A DNA stretch of 44,257 nucleotides from Micromonospora thermarum (GCF_012034245.1 NZ_JAATEO010000039.1:1-44257), one strand, 5' to 3'; positions 1 through 12,255 are shown, counted from the stretch's first letter. A program made the numbers and translations. Notes: a model not told the origin generated them from the letters alone.

Positions 1-7
1 ATCTTCC

Positions 8-43
8 AGTCGAGGGCCGCCCCATCCGGGTCGGCCCTCGACT
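8..43 (+). terminator. Terminator-like hairpin of the upstream gene
   Basis: A perfect 12-bp inverted repeat (arms 8-19 and 32-43, left arm AGTCGAGGGCCG) encloses a 12-nt loop. It has no T-tract, which is common for actinobacterial terminators. It most likely ends transcription of the gene that lies before the window; in related genomes tyrS often precedes this block, but that gene is not visible here. Confidence 0.65.
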
Positions 44-83
44 GCGTGGCGCCCCAGGTGGCGCAATCAGGAAGGATGAACCT

Positions 84-2698
<2,615 letters not shown>

Positions 2699-2702
<4 letters not shown>

Positions 2703-3715
2703 CGGACGGGCGGCGGCTGGTCGACGGGTACCGCCTGGTCGTCTTCGACCTGGACGGAGTGATCTACCTGATCGACCGGCCGATCCCCGGCGCGGTGGAG
2801 GCGGTCGGCCGGCTGCACGCCGAGGGGCGTGCGGTCGCGTACGCCACGAACAACGCCTCCCGCCGATCGAGTGAGGTCGCCGACCTGCTCACCGGCATGG
2901 GCGTCGCGGCCCGGCCGGAGGAGGTCCTGACGTCCGCGGCCGCCGCCGCGGAGCTGCTCGGCGACCGGTACCCGGCGGAGGCGCCGGTCCTGGTGGTCGG
3001 CGCGGAGGCGCTGCGCGCCGAGGTCCGCGCCGTCGGGCTCACCCCGGTCACGCGGGCCGAGGAGTCGCCGGTCGCGGTCGTCCAGGGGTACGGGCCGCAG
3101 GTCGGCTGGAGCGACCTCGCCGAGGCGGCGGTGGCGATCCGAGCCGGCGCCGCCTGGATCGCCACCAACACCGACCGGACCCTGCCCAGCGGTCGTGGCC
3201 CGTTGCCCGGCAACGGCGCCCTGGTGGCCGCCCTGCGGACGGCGCTCAACCGCGACCCGGACGTCGTCGTGGGCAAGCCGTCGCCGGAACTGTTCGCCAC
3301 GGCCGCCCGGCACGCCGGTGCCGGCCGCACGCTCGTCGTCGGCGACCGGCTGGACACCGACATCGAGGGCGCCGTCCGGGCCGGACTGGACAGCCTGCTC
3401 GTACTCACCGGCGTCAGCGGCGTGGCGGAGCTGCTGGCCGCCGTGCCCGAGCAGCGGCCGACGTACGTGTCGGAGAACCTGGCGGGCCTCTTCGACCCGG
3501 CGGCCGTCGTGCGGGTGCCCGGCCCGGCGGAGGCCGCCGGCTGGTCGGCGGCGCTGCGCGACGGGCGGGTGGAGCTGTCCGGGGCGGGACGCCCGCTGGA
3601 CGCGCTGCCGGCGCTCTGCGCGGCGGCGTGGTCGGTGGCGGAACCGGTGTCGGTGCGGGCCGCCTCGCCCGAGGCCGAGCTGGCGTTCGCGGCGCTCGAT
3701 CTGCTCGCCGACTGA
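2699..3715 (+). CDS. HAD-IIA family phosphatase (NagD/Rv1692-like)
   Basis: A 338-residue haloacid-dehalogenase-superfamily hydrolase. Motif I is VFDLDGVIY with the two aspartates at residues 17 and 19, motif II lies in ATNNAS, the lysine of motif III is in GKPSPELF, and motif IV is VGDRLDTDIEGA. The cap between motifs II and III is the C2a type of the NagD/HAD-IIA subfamily. The mycobacterial orthologue in the same position (Rv1692) is reported as a glycerol-3-phosphate phosphatase acting in glycerophospholipid recycling, so this is a reasonable guess for substrate. The ATG start overlaps the previous stop by 4 bases. The last 70 or so residues beyond the HAD core are Ala/Leu-rich and not recognised. 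It is cytosolic, with no signal or membrane segment. Confidence 0.88.
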
Positions 3716-3735
3716 CCCGGCGCGGTCGCCCGCGG

Positions 3736-4077
3736 TCAGAGCAGCTTGCGCAGCTTCATCAGGTCGAACGGGTTCGCCTTGATCGAGACCCGCCGGGACG
3801 CCACCGCGCGGGTGACGTCCAGCTCGCCGCGGACGAGGGCGAGCAGGTCGTCGCTGGCGGTGCTCATCGCGATCTTGGCCTTCGGGTCGTCGCCGTCGGC
3901 GAGGTCCACCAGGCGGCCGTCGACGAGCCGGCCGTGGAACGCGGTGTCCAGGTCGGTGATCCGGCAGGCGAGCGTGCGGTCCAGGTCGACACGTTCCCGC
4001 ACCGCCTCGGCGTTGCGGTCCAGCCGGGCGGCGAGATCCCGCAACGCCTGCCGGCACTCGTCCACGCTGGCCACCAT
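3736..4077 (-). CDS. SCP2-like sterol-carrier family protein
   Basis: A 113-residue protein read on the minus strand from the ATG at 4077, which has a GAGGGGG Shine-Dalgarno just upstream. A longer open frame extends upstream but lacks the SD and looks non-coding. The C-terminal half (IAMSTASDDLLALVRGELDV followed by VSIKANPFDLMKLRKLL) is the typical end of small actinobacterial SCP2/sterol-carrier-type domains, which form a hydrophobic lipid-binding pocket. It converges with the HAD gene, leaving only 20 bp between stops, and diverges from the phasin-like gene. The ligand is unknown. Confidence 0.75.
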   Translation of the reverse strand: MVASVDECRQALRDLAARLDRNAEAVRERVDLDRTLACRITDLDTAFHGRLVDGRLVDLADGDDPKAKIAMSTASDDLLALVRGELDVTRAVASRRVSIKANPFDLMKLRKLL

Positions 4078-4187
4078 CGCCCCCTCACGGCTCGCCACGC
4101 ACTCCCCGGCACCGTACCGCACGGTGGGTTCCGCCGGGCCCGGTAGCGTGAGGACCGCACACCCCCGCCCCGCGGAAGGACTCAGGC

Positions 4188-4847
4188 ATGCAGGACGCGT
4201 GGCGCGCCTACCTCGAGCTGGCCATGGGCCTGACGGAGGCGCCCCGGAAGAAGGCACAGGAGGCGGTCCGCCGGCTCGTCGGCACGGGCGGCGCGACGGC
4301 CACCCAGCTCCAGGCGCTCGCCGAGGAGCTGATGTCGACCAGCGCGGCCAACCGGGAGGCGTTGACCAAGCTCGTCCGGTTCGAGGTGGACCGGGCGCTC
4401 GGGGCCGTCGGGCTCGCCACCGCCGACGAGGTGGCCGAGCTGACCCGCCGGGTGCACGAGCTGGAACGGCAGCTCCGTGAGGCCCGCACCACCCCGGTCG
4501 CCACGGCCGCCGGGACGGGCGCCGCCGTCGGCGGTCCGGGCCCGGTCGCGCCCGGCGCCGGGGAACCGACCGAGGAATGGCCCGGTCCCGGCGCCGCCGA
4601 GCCTGCCACGCCGCCCTCGGCCGCCGCGCCCGTCACGACGCCCGGGGACGCCGCCGCGGCGCCCGCCCCCGCGAAGAAGGCCGTGGCGAAGAAGGCCGTG
4701 GCGAAGAAGGCGGTCGTGAAGAAGGCGGTCGCGAAGAAGGTCGTGTCCACCCGGCCGCCGACCGACCTCGCGCTCACCGAGGAGTCACCCGCCCCGCGGC
4801 CGGCGAAGAAGGCGCCGCGCAAGCAGCAGCCGGGCGGTGCGGCGTGA
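4188..4847 (+). CDS. Phasin/PhaF-like protein with histone-like Lys-Ala tail
   Basis: A 219-residue protein. Residues 1-105 are amphipathic and helical (AWRAYLELAMGLTEAPRKKA, later a heptad-like stretch ending ELTRRVHELERQLREA), as in the polyhydroxyalkanoate-granule phasin family. Residues about 105-160 are a Pro/Ala-rich linker. Residues about 162-185 are KKAVAKKAV repeats, followed by more Lys-rich sequence, resembling the histone-H1-like DNA-binding tail of PhaF. Such proteins link granules to the nucleoid in Pseudomonas; in actinomycetes the role is not settled. The ATG follows GGAAGGA (about 4174-4180). No phaC is visible in the window, so PHA metabolism is not implied by context. It could alternatively be a nucleoid-associated protein. 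Confidence 0.7.
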   Translation: MQDAWRAYLELAMGLTEAPRKKAQEAVRRLVGTGGATATQLQALAEELMSTSAANREALTKLVRFEVDRALGAVGLATADEVAELTRRVHELERQLREARTTPVATAAGTGAAVGGPGPVAPGAGEPTEEWPGPGAAEPATPPSAAAPVTTPGDAAAAPAPAKKAVAKKAVAKKAVVKKAVAKKVVSTRPPTDLALTEESPAPRPAKKAPRKQQPGGAA

Positions 4848-4884
4848 CCGGCAGCCCCGTCACCCGCCGCGCCGGGAGCCGGTC

Positions 4885-5208
4885 GTGACCGCCCCGGGCC
4901 GCCCCGGTCCGCCGCCCGGCGCCCGCCCCGGCCCGCCGCCGCCCGGCGTACCGCAGCATGTCCGGCCCGGCGGGCCCGGCGGACCGCAGCCGGGCCCGCG
5001 GCCCGGACCGCCCGCCGGACACCGGCCCGGGCCGCGCCCGGACGCCGTTCAGGTCGGCGACGACGAGGAGGTACGGCACCCGGCCGTCGACGCCGCCGTG
5101 CAGGCGATGGTCAACGCCGCCGGGCTCCCGCCGGCCGACCAGATCGCGCAGTACGAGGCGGCCTACGAGACGCTGCGGGAGACCCTCGCCAGCATCGACC
5201 AGTCCTGA
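4885..5208 (+). CDS. Small conserved protein with Pro/Gly-rich N-terminus (Rv1693 position)
   Basis: A 107-residue protein starting at GTG 4885, preceded by GGGAG at about 4874. Residues 1 to about 55 are almost only Pro, Gly and Arg and are probably disordered. Residues about 60-107 form a short helical domain (HPAVDAAVQAMVNAAGLPPA, ending in TLRETLASID). The helical part resembles the tiny conserved protein found directly before tlyA in mycobacteria. The stop lies 18 nt before the tlyA start, and the sequence between supplies the tlyA SD, so the two are co-transcribed. Function is unknown. Confidence 0.7.
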   Translation: MTAPGRPGPPPGARPGPPPPGVPQHVRPGGPGGPQPGPRPGPPAGHRPGPRPDAVQVGDDEEVRHPAVDAAVQAMVNAAGLPPADQIAQYEAAYETLRETLASIDQS

Positions 5209-5226
5209 GGAGCCGGAGAACCACCC

Positions 5227-6080
<854 letters not shown>

Positions 6081-6084
<4 letters not shown>

Positions 6085-6155
6085 GCGAGCTGGCGAGCCC
6101 CGGGGCGCGTGGGACTGCCGACCGCGCGGTGCCGACGGGACGGCCGGCGCGGTGA
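6081..6155 (+). CDS. Candidate 24-residue coupling mini-ORF before nadK
   Basis: GTG at 6081 overlaps the tlyA stop (GTGA) and has an excellent SD (GGAGGAGG, about 6066-6073). The frame ends at TGA 6153-6155, which overlaps the GTG of nadK at 6152. The peptide begins VSELASPGAR and is Arg/Ala/Pro-rich. It fills the whole tlyA-nadK gap, and nadK itself has only a weak SD, so translational coupling is plausible. The peptide probably has no function of its own. A second mini-ORF with the same GTGAGCGAG start occurs at 16341. Confidence 0.4.
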
Positions 6156-7036
6156 GCCGGACCGCGCTGCTGGTGACGCACACCGGGCGCCGGCGCAGCA
6201 CCGAGCACGCCCGGGCGGTCGCCGCCGACCTGATCGCGGCCGGCTTCGTCGTCCGGGTCGTCGCCGAGGAGGCCGACGACCTGGACCTGCCCGGGGTGGT
6301 GCCGGTGACCGGCCCGGAGGCCGCCGAGGGCGCCGAGATCGTCTTCGCGCTCGGCGGCGACGGCACCTTCCTGCGGGCGGCCGAGCTGGCCCGGCCGGCG
6401 AAGGTGCCGCTGCTCGGCATCAACCTGGGCAAGGTCGGTTTCCTCGCCGAGGCCGAGATCGACGACCTCGACTCCGCGGTCCGGGACGTCGTCGGCCGCA
6501 ACTACACCGTGGACGAGCGGCTCACCCTGGACGTGACCGCCGAGTTCGACGGCGGCCCGACGATCGAGTCCTGGGCGCTCAACGAGGTCAGCGTCGAGAA
6601 GGGCGAGCGGGCCCAGATGCTCGAACTCCTCGTCGACGTCGACGGGCGGCCACTGTCCCGGTACGGCTGCGACGGCGTCGTCTGCGCCACGCCCACGGGC
6701 TCCACGGCGTACGCGTTCTCCGGCGGCGGCCCGGTGGTCTGGCCGGAGGTGGAGGCGCTGCTGCTGGTGCCGATCAGCGCGCACGCGCTGTTCAGCCGGC
6801 CGCTGGTCACCGCGCCCACCTCGACGTTCTCGATCACCGTCGACCCGTTCACCACCCTGGCGGTGCTGTGCTGCGACGGCCGGCGGGTCTACGACCTGCC
6901 GCCGGGCGCCCGGGTGACGGTGCGGCGGGGCGGCCTGCCCGTGCGGATCGTGCGGCTGAAGGCCCGGCCGTTCACCGACCGGCTGGTGGCCAAGTTCGAC
7001 CTGCCGGTGCACGGCTGGCGGGGCAGCCGCCGCTGA
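6152..7036 (+). CDS. nadK: NAD kinase
   Basis: 294 residues. It phosphorylates NAD to NADP with ATP or polyphosphate. The GGDGT motif with the catalytic aspartate is at residues 68-72. NLGKVGFLAE follows, then the NE pair in LNEVSVEKG, and the glycine-rich TPTGSTAYAFSGGGP loop typical of the family. It follows tlyA and precedes recN as in mycobacteria (ppnK, Rv1695), except that a protease and a regulator separate it from recN here. The GTG start overlaps the preceding mini-ORF stop. It is cytosolic and full length. Confidence 0.95.
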   Translation: MSRTALLVTHTGRRRSTEHARAVAADLIAAGFVVRVVAEEADDLDLPGVVPVTGPEAAEGAEIVFALGGDGTFLRAAELARPAKVPLLGINLGKVGFLAEAEIDDLDSAVRDVVGRNYTVDERLTLDVTAEFDGGPTIESWALNEVSVEKGERAQMLELLVDVDGRPLSRYGCDGVVCATPTGSTAYAFSGGGPVVWPEVEALLLVPISAHALFSRPLVTAPTSTFSITVDPFTTLAVLCCDGRRVYDLPPGARVTVRRGGLPVRIVRLKARPFTDRLVAKFDLPVHGWRGSRR

Positions 7037-7097
7037 CGCCCCCTCCCGGGCTCCTGCCGGCCACCGTCGCGGATTCGCACCTTCGCACCGGGTGGCG

Positions 7098-7172
7098 CAT
7101 CCGGTGGTGACCCGCCGGACATCCGGTGGTCCGGCCGGCAACGAACGGATGTCCACCTGGCGACATGTCGCC
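7098..7172 (+). promoter_or_regulatory. Operator-like repeats upstream of the protease gene
   Basis: The 238-bp gap between nadK and the protease contains three symmetric elements. CATCCGGTGGT is directly repeated at 7098-7108 and 7120-7130, a period of 22 bp. GGACATCCG (7117-7125) is inverted as CGGATGTCC (7146-7154). A perfect 14-bp palindrome GGCGACATGTCGCC lies at 7159-7172. No confident -35/-10 pair is visible; weak -10-like candidates lie around 7188-7196. These look like sites for a dimeric regulator; the convergent TrmB/LuxR-type gene at 11182-12165 is one candidate. Confidence 0.45.
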
Positions 7173-7274
7173 GGTGCGGCGTGCCGTACCTAGTGACCAC
7201 CCCACGCGCTCCGTCGCAGACTCCGAGCGGTCGATCTCCCGGAGACCGGCCCCTGGAGTAGAGGAGCGCATCGC

Positions 7275-10200
7275 ATGCACTGGCCCCCACGCTGGCTCAC
7301 CGCCTGCGCGGCCGGGGCGCTGGTGGTCGGCCTCGCCGTACCGGCGTCCGCCGACCCGCCCGCCCGGCCCACCGGACCGAGCCCGGGCACGTCCACCCCG
7401 GGCACCACCCCCGCCCGCATCACCCTCATCACCGGCGACCAGGTGGACCTCGTCCCGGCCGCACCCGGCCGGGTCGCCGCCACCGTCCGCCCCGGCCCCG
7501 GTCGCGACCGGATCACCTTCCACACCGTCGAGGCCGACGGTGGGCTGCGGGTGCTCCCGAGCGACGTCGTGCCGTACGTCTCCGCCGGTGCCGTCGACCC
7601 CAACCTGTTCGACGTGCAGGAACTGGTCGCCGACGGGTACGGCGACGCGGCGCAGGGCGCCCTGCCGCTGATCGTGCGCTACCAGGAGAACGCCGCCGGC
7701 CGGGTCCGGCCCCTCACCGGTGCCACCGACGCCCGGCCGCTGGAGAGCATCAACGGCGCCGCGCTGCGCGTCGGCAAGGGCGACCTCGGCGGCCTGTGGA
7801 CCACGCTGCGCGGCACGCCGGAGGCCCGGACCGCCGCCGGCACGCCCCGGCTCGGCGGCGGGATCGCCCGTGTCTGGCTGGACGAGCGGGTCCGCCCGGC
7901 GCTGGAGCACAGCGTGCCACAGATCGGCGCCCCGGCGGCCTGGGCGGCCGGTCGGGACGGCAGCGGCGTCACGGTGGCGGTGCTCGACACCGGCGTCGAC
8001 GCCACTCACCCCGATCTGGCCGGCCGGATCGCCGACGCGCAGGACTTCTCCGGCAGCGGCAGCCCCCGGGACGGGCACGGTCACGGCACCCACGTCGCCG
8101 CCACCATCGCCGGCAGCGGCGCCGCCTCGGACGGCCTGCGCAAGGGTGTCGCCCCCGGCGCCCGCCTGCTGGTCGGCAAGGTCCTCGGCGACGGCGGCAG
8201 CGGCTACGCCTCGGGGATCATCGCGGGCATGGAGTGGGCCGCCCGCTCCGGCGCGAAGGTCGTCAACATGAGCCTCGGCGGCTCCGCGACCGACGGCACC
8301 GACCCGATGAGCCAGGCGGTCAACGATCTCACCGCCGAGACCGGCACGCTCTTCGTGATCGCCGCCGGCAACTCCGGCGCGGCGCAAACCGTCGGATCGC
8401 CGGGCGCGGCCGGCGCGGCGCTCACCGTCGGCGCGGTGGACCGCGACGACAATCTGGCCGAGTTCTCCAGCCGGGGCCCGCGGCTGGGCGACAACGGCGT
8501 GAAGCCGGAGATCACCGCGCCGGGCGTCGGCATCGTCGCCGCCCGGGCCACCGGCACCGCCATGGGGACGCCGGTGGACGACGCGTACACGCGGGCGTCC
8601 GGCACCTCGATGGCGACCCCGCACATCGCCGGCGCGGCCGCGATCCTCGCCCAGGAACACCCCGACTGGACCGCCGGCACGCTCAAGGACGCGCTGGTCA
8701 GCACGACGAAGGCGAACCCGGCGCTGACGGTCTTCGAGCAGGGCGGCGGTCGGGTCGACGTGCCCCGCGCGCTGAGCCAGCGGGTGTACGGATCGGCCAC
8801 CGCCGACTTCGGCCGGGTCAACACCGGCGGTGCGGTGGCGGAGCGGACCGTGACGTACACCAACGGCACATCGTCCCCGCAGACCCTGCGGCTGGCCCTG
8901 GAGCTCCGCAACCTGGACCGCGGCGTGATCGAGCCGGACGGGGTGTCGCTCGACGGCACGGAGGTGACCGTGCCGGCCGGCGGCAGCGTGAACGTCCCGC
9001 TGCGCGCCGACCCGGCGAAGCTGGACCGGGGAGTGCACGGAGGGTGGCTGGTAGCCACCGGCGCGGACGGTGTCGCGGTGCGTACGGCCGTCGGGCTGAC
9101 CCTCAGCGGCCCCATCCACACTGTCACCCTGCGCGCGCTGGACATGGCCGGGCAGCCCGGCGTCGTGACGGTGTTCACGCTCTTCGGCGAGAACCGCGAG
9201 TCGGACCAGCTCGGCTGGATCCCCGGCGAGGTGCAGGTGCAGGTCGAGGAGGGCCCGTACCTGCTCGAGGGGCTGATTGAGCACGGCGCTCCGCTGGACG
9301 AGCAGATCACGCTGGTCACCGACCCGGAGCTGATGGTCGACCGGGACCTGACCGTGGTGCTCGACCCGCGGAAGGGCACCCCGGTGCGGATCGAGACGCC
9401 GAAGCCGACCGAGCAGCGGGCGGTGATCAGCTTCTACGAGCACCGGATCTTCGGTAACGGCCGGCAGGTCGACCACGGCGTGATGACGTTCAGCACGATC
9501 CAGCAGGTGAACGTCACGCCGACCCGGCAGGTGAGCCAGGGCGAGTTCGAGTTCTCCTCCCGCTGGCAGCTGGTCGCCCCCCTGGTGGACGCCGAGGTCA
9601 GCAACGTCGCCGGTCCGCTGGACATCAACCTGCTGCACCAGTCGCCGGCTCCCGACGGCCGGCGGAAGCTGCCGCTGGTGTGGGCGGGCGACGGCACCCC
9701 CGCCGAGCTGTCCCGGGCCGGGGTCCGAGGTGCGGCGGCGCTGGTCGCCGGCGACCCCGAACACGTTGCGGAGGACCAGCTGGTCGCCGACGCCGCCGCG
9801 GCCGGCGCCGCGATGGTGCTCATCGTCCGGCCGGCGAATTGGAGCGCGTGGACGGTCTGGGCTCCCGACGGGGACCGCCTGCCGATCCCGTCGATGGTGG
9901 TCGCGTACGACGACGGGCAGCGGATGATCGCGGCGGCGAAGGCCGGACGCGTGACGCTGGACCTGACGCTGACCCCGAACAGCCCCTACCTGTATGACGT
10001 GTGGCAGGTGTCGAAGGGGCGGGTTCCGGATCGCATCGTGCACCGGGTGACCGCGGACAACACCGCCGAGGTGACCGCCCGCTACGCCGACACCGGCGGG
10101 TTCGACTGGGCCGGCGAGCAGCGGTTCGGCTGGCGGCCGTGGCAGGAGTACTCCTGGATGGACGAAAAGCGGTTGGTGCGTACCGGCACCACGCGGCAGG

Positions 10201-11006
10201 AGTTCGTCAGCGCCGGGGACAACTGGTGGCAGCAGCGGGTGCTGCACCGGCTCCCCTGGTCCTGGGGCCGGCTGACCGGGGGCGCGATCCAGCAGCCCCG
10301 GCGGTACGCCGCCGACGACCGGATCACCGAGACCTGGCACGCTCCGGTGGTGCGCCCGGCGGTGCCGGCCGGTGGCGGGTTGCCGGTGCCCACGCGTAGC
10401 GGGGACACCCTCGACCTGCGGGTGGCCGAGTTCGTCGACGCCGACGGTCACTACAGCCCGGCCGGGTTCGGCGAGGAGCAGGACACCGTCGAGCGCCGGC
10501 TGAGCCGGGACGGGCGGCCGATCGCCGACCTCTCCGGCGGCTGGGAGCCCGTGTCGACCACCGCGGCACCGGCCCGCTACCGGCTCGACGTGACCACGCA
10601 GCGCTCCTCGGAGGAGTGGCGGTGGGCGACCCGGACCGAGACGGCCTGGGAGTTCACCTCGGCCCGCCCGGCGGGTGACGGGGCGCAGCCGCTGTCGCTG
10701 CTCCAGGTCGACTACCAGGTCCCGGCCGATCTGCGTGGCGAGGTCTCCGGTGGGCGCGGGCACCAGCTCGGGCTGACGCTGCGCCAGCCGGCCGGCGTAC
10801 CGGCTCCGAAGGGCACCAGCCTGCGGATGGAGGTGTCGTTCGACTCCGGCGCGACGTGGCGGTCGGTGCCGGTGCGCGGCTCGGGCACCGGGTACACCGC
10901 GCAGGTGCCCGCCGGCACGGGGGCGGTGTCGCTGCGGGTGCACGCCGCCGACCGCGCCGGCAACGTCGTCGACCAGACCGTGATCGACGCGTACGGCCTG
11001 CGCTGA
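7275..11006 (+). CDS. Secreted subtilisin-like (S8) serine protease, large multidomain
   Basis: 1243 residues. Residues 1-26 are a Sec signal peptide ending in ASA. A propeptide-like region runs to about 210. The S8 catalytic domain has Asp238 in VAVLDTGVD, His270 in GHGHGTHVA and Ser445 in ASGTSMATPHIAG, with an oxyanion Asn in AAGNSG. Residues about 500-620 contain an Ig-like region typical after such catalytic domains. A later stretch with VAGDPEHVAEDQLVADAA resembles a protease-associated (PA) domain, and the remainder is beta-rich repeats with no cell-wall anchor seen. The ATG start follows a GAGGAG SD at about 7260. The protein is presumably an extracellular protease for nutrient acquisition. 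It stands alone in its transcript, ended by two hairpins, and faces a regulator gene. The gene is an insertion relative to the mycobacterial order. Confidence 0.9.
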   Translation: MHWPPRWLTACAAGALVVGLAVPASADPPARPTGPSPGTSTPGTTPARITLITGDQVDLVPAAPGRVAATVRPGPGRDRITFHTVEADGGLRVLPSDVVPYVSAGAVDPNLFDVQELVADGYGDAAQGALPLIVRYQENAAGRVRPLTGATDARPLESINGAALRVGKGDLGGLWTTLRGTPEARTAAGTPRLGGGIARVWLDERVRPALEHSVPQIGAPAAWAAGRDGSGVTVAVLDTGVDATHPDLAGRIADAQDFSGSGSPRDGHGHGTHVAATIAGSGAASDGLRKGVAPGARLLVGKVLGDGGSGYASGIIAGMEWAARSGAKVVNMSLGGSATDGTDPMSQAVNDLTAETGTLFVIAAGNSGAAQTVGSPGAAGAALTVGAVDRDDNLAEFSSRGPRLGDNGVKPEITAPGVGIVAARATGTAMGTPVDDAYTRASGTSMATPHIAGAAAILAQEHPDWTAGTLKDALVSTTKANPALTVFEQGGGRVDVPRALSQRVYGSATADFGRVNTGGAVAERTVTYTNGTSSPQTLRLALELRNLDRGVIEPDGVSLDGTEVTVPAGGSVNVPLRADPAKLDRGVHGGWLVATGADGVAVRTAVGLTLSGPIHTVTLRALDMAGQPGVVTVFTLFGENRESDQLGWIPGEVQVQVEEGPYLLEGLIEHGAPLDEQITLVTDPELMVDRDLTVVLDPRKGTPVRIETPKPTEQRAVISFYEHRIFGNGRQVDHGVMTFSTIQQVNVTPTRQVSQGEFEFSSRWQLVAPLVDAEVSNVAGPLDINLLHQSPAPDGRRKLPLVWAGDGTPAELSRAGVRGAAALVAGDPEHVAEDQLVADAAAAGAAMVLIVRPANWSAWTVWAPDGDRLPIPSMVVAYDDGQRMIAAAKAGRVTLDLTLTPNSPYLYDVWQVSKGRVPDRIVHRVTADNTAEVTARYADTGGFDWAGEQRFGWRPWQEYSWMDEKRLVRTGTTRQEFVSAGDNWWQQRVLHRLPWSWGRLTGGAIQQPRRYAADDRITETWHAPVVRPAVPAGGGLPVPTRSGDTLDLRVAEFVDADGHYSPAGFGEEQDTVERRLSRDGRPIADLSGGWEPVSTTAAPARYRLDVTTQRSSEEWRWATRTETAWEFTSARPAGDGAQPLSLLQVDYQVPADLRGEVSGGRGHQLGLTLRQPAGVPAPKGTSLRMEVSFDSGATWRSVPVRGSGTGYTAQVPAGTGAVSLRVHAADRAGNVVDQTVIDAYGLR

Positions 11007-11011
11007 GCCGG

Positions 11012-11048
11012 CGTCCGCGCGGGTCGACCCCCCCTGACCGCGCGGACG
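11012..11048. terminator. Bidirectional terminator hairpin 1
   Basis: A perfect 11-bp stem (CGTCCGCGCGG at 11012-11022 with its complement at 11038-11048) and a 15-nt loop lie just after the protease stop. The position between convergent genes supports a terminator for the protease and possibly for the opposing regulator. Confidence 0.7.
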
Positions 11049-11063
11049 TCCCCGGCGGCCCGT

Positions 11064-11095
11064 CCGGTTGCCCGTGAGGAGTGGTGGGCAACCGG
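11064..11095. terminator. Bidirectional terminator hairpin 2
   Basis: A perfect 10-bp stem (CCGGTTGCCC at 11064-11073 and its complement at 11086-11095) with a 12-nt loop. It is the second of two tandem hairpins between the convergent protease and regulator genes. Confidence 0.6.
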
Positions 11096-11181
11096 GCCGG
11101 GCCGCGGCCGGAGCCGCCGTCGGCACCGCCTTCGGGTGGCGGTGTCGACGGCGGCGCGGCCGGTGGCGGGCGCCGGCCGGG

Positions 11182-12165
11182 TCAGAGCCAGCCGCGGCGG
11201 GCGGCCTGGTAGGCCAGGCCGGGCCGGGTGTCGACCCCGGCCACGGTCATCAGGTCGCCCAGGCGCCGCTGCACGGTGCGTCGGCTCACCCCGAGCTGCG
11301 AGGCGATGGACTTGTCCGGCACGCCGGCCACGAAGAGCGACAGCAGCCGGGCCTCCTCGGCGTCCGGCCGGTAGCCGTCCGCGCCCGGGTGCGGCGCCGG
11401 GGTGGACGAGCGCAGCGGCGTCGCCATCAGCCAGTGGCTCTCGAAGAGGGCGAGCAGCGCGTCGAGCAGTTGGCTGCGGCCGATCACCGCGGCGGTGGGC
11501 TCGCCGTCGCCGCGCTCCGGCACGAGTGGGCAGATCGCCGTCCGTCCGTCCACGATGGCCAGCCGGACCGGGAGCCGGTCGAGGACGCGGGCGTTCTCCC
11601 CGGCGCGTACGCCCCGCTCGACGTCCTCCAGCGCGCCCGGCTCGAGGAGCATCTCCCGCTCGTAGATGGCCCGGTAGCGGACGCCGCGGGCGAGGGCGTC
11701 GAACTCCTCGACGTTCTCGTGGCCCGGCATCGCGATGGGGTTCGCCCGGCAGAACCAGAGCACCTCGACCCGGGCGGCGTTCTGCGCGTCCCGCAGCCGC
11801 TCGCGCAGCACCCGGGCGCCGGTGACCACCTCCACCAGATGGTCGGCGTCGTGCCGCCGCATCCCGGCCCGGTACTCCTCGGTCAGTTGGGTGACCGCGG
11901 CGCGGGCCGCCTCCAGGGCCTCCTGCCGGCGCAGCAGCGCCTCGCCGAGCGGGACGTCCGGCGCCAGCGGCCGCAGGGGCGCGTCCGGCTCCGGCCCGGT
12001 CGGCAGGACCAGACCCTTGTCCCGCAGCGCGTCGAGCCGCGCGAGCACCTCGGCGCGCGGCCGGCGCAGCCGTTCGACCAGTTCCTCGACCCGGGCGGCG
12101 GTGAGCTGGACGAGGCAGCGGTAGACCTGCTCCTCGTCCGGGGTCAGACCGATCACGTCCAGCAC
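11182..12165 (-). CDS. TrmB-like/LuxR-type two-HTH transcriptional regulator
   Basis: 327 residues. Residues 1-60 form a TrmB-type winged helix (GLTPDEEQVYRCLVQL, then REEV/LDALRDKGLV-like wing). The middle is an effector or dimerisation region with no recognised motif. Residues about 265-320 are a LuxR-type HTH (LLSLFVAGVPDKSIASQLGV followed by SRRTVQRRL). This dual-HTH arrangement is a common actinobacterial family often found beside secreted enzymes. It converges with the subtilisin-like protease and diverges from recN. The GTG start at 12165 has no SD but lies 8 nt after a TACAGT -10 box, which suggests a leaderless message. Control of the protease is inference from context. Confidence 0.8.
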   Translation of the reverse strand: MLDVIGLTPDEEQVYRCLVQLTAARVEELVERLRRPRAEVLARLDALRDKGLVLPTGPEPDAPLRPLAPDVPLGEALLRRQEALEAARAAVTQLTEEYRAGMRRHDADHLVEVVTGARVLRERLRDAQNAARVEVLWFCRANPIAMPGHENVEEFDALARGVRYRAIYEREMLLEPGALEDVERGVRAGENARVLDRLPVRLAIVDGRTAICPLVPERGDGEPTAAVIGRSQLLDALLALFESHWLMATPLRSSTPAPHPGADGYRPDAEEARLLSLFVAGVPDKSIASQLGVSRRTVQRRLGDLMTVAGVDTRPGLAYQAARRGWL

Positions 12166-12173
12166 GGGGCAGA

Positions 12174-12179
12174 ACTGTA
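12174..12179 (-). promoter_or_regulatory. -10 box (TACAGT) of the regulator gene, probably leaderless
   Basis: On the minus strand TACAGT fits the actinobacterial TANNNT -10 pattern. Eight bases separate it from the GTG start at 12165, so transcription would begin at or next to the start codon. No clear -35 box is visible. Confidence 0.5.
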
Positions 12180-12224
12180 CGACCCCGCCCGCCGGGCCAC
12201 GACGCGGAGTCGCCGGCTGGTCAA

Positions 12225-12247
12225 CTGTCGGGGCCCGCGTCTACTGT
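12225..12247 (+). promoter_or_regulatory. PafBC/RecA-NDp-like DNA-damage promoter of recN
   Basis: CTGTCGGGG (12225-12233), an 8-nt spacer, then TACTGT (12242-12247). This matches 7 of 9 positions of the LexA-independent mycobacterial damage motif TTGTCRGTG, with the right 8-nt spacing to a TANNNT -10 box. The recN GTG begins 8 nt after the -10 box, so the message is probably leaderless. The known motif governs many repair genes through the PafBC activator. Its use here is inference. Confidence 0.6.
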
Positions 12248-12255
12248 CGGGTGCT

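Noticed and set aside
6972..11126. A 1384-residue minus-strand open frame opposite the protease gene
   Set aside because: It mirrors the GC-rich codon pattern of the protease. The plus-strand frame has a signal peptide and full catalytic triad.
11068..12255. Upstream extension of the recN frame
   Set aside because: It runs antisense through the regulator gene and its product there is not RecN-like. The GTG at 12256 gives the normal N-terminus and follows a promoter.
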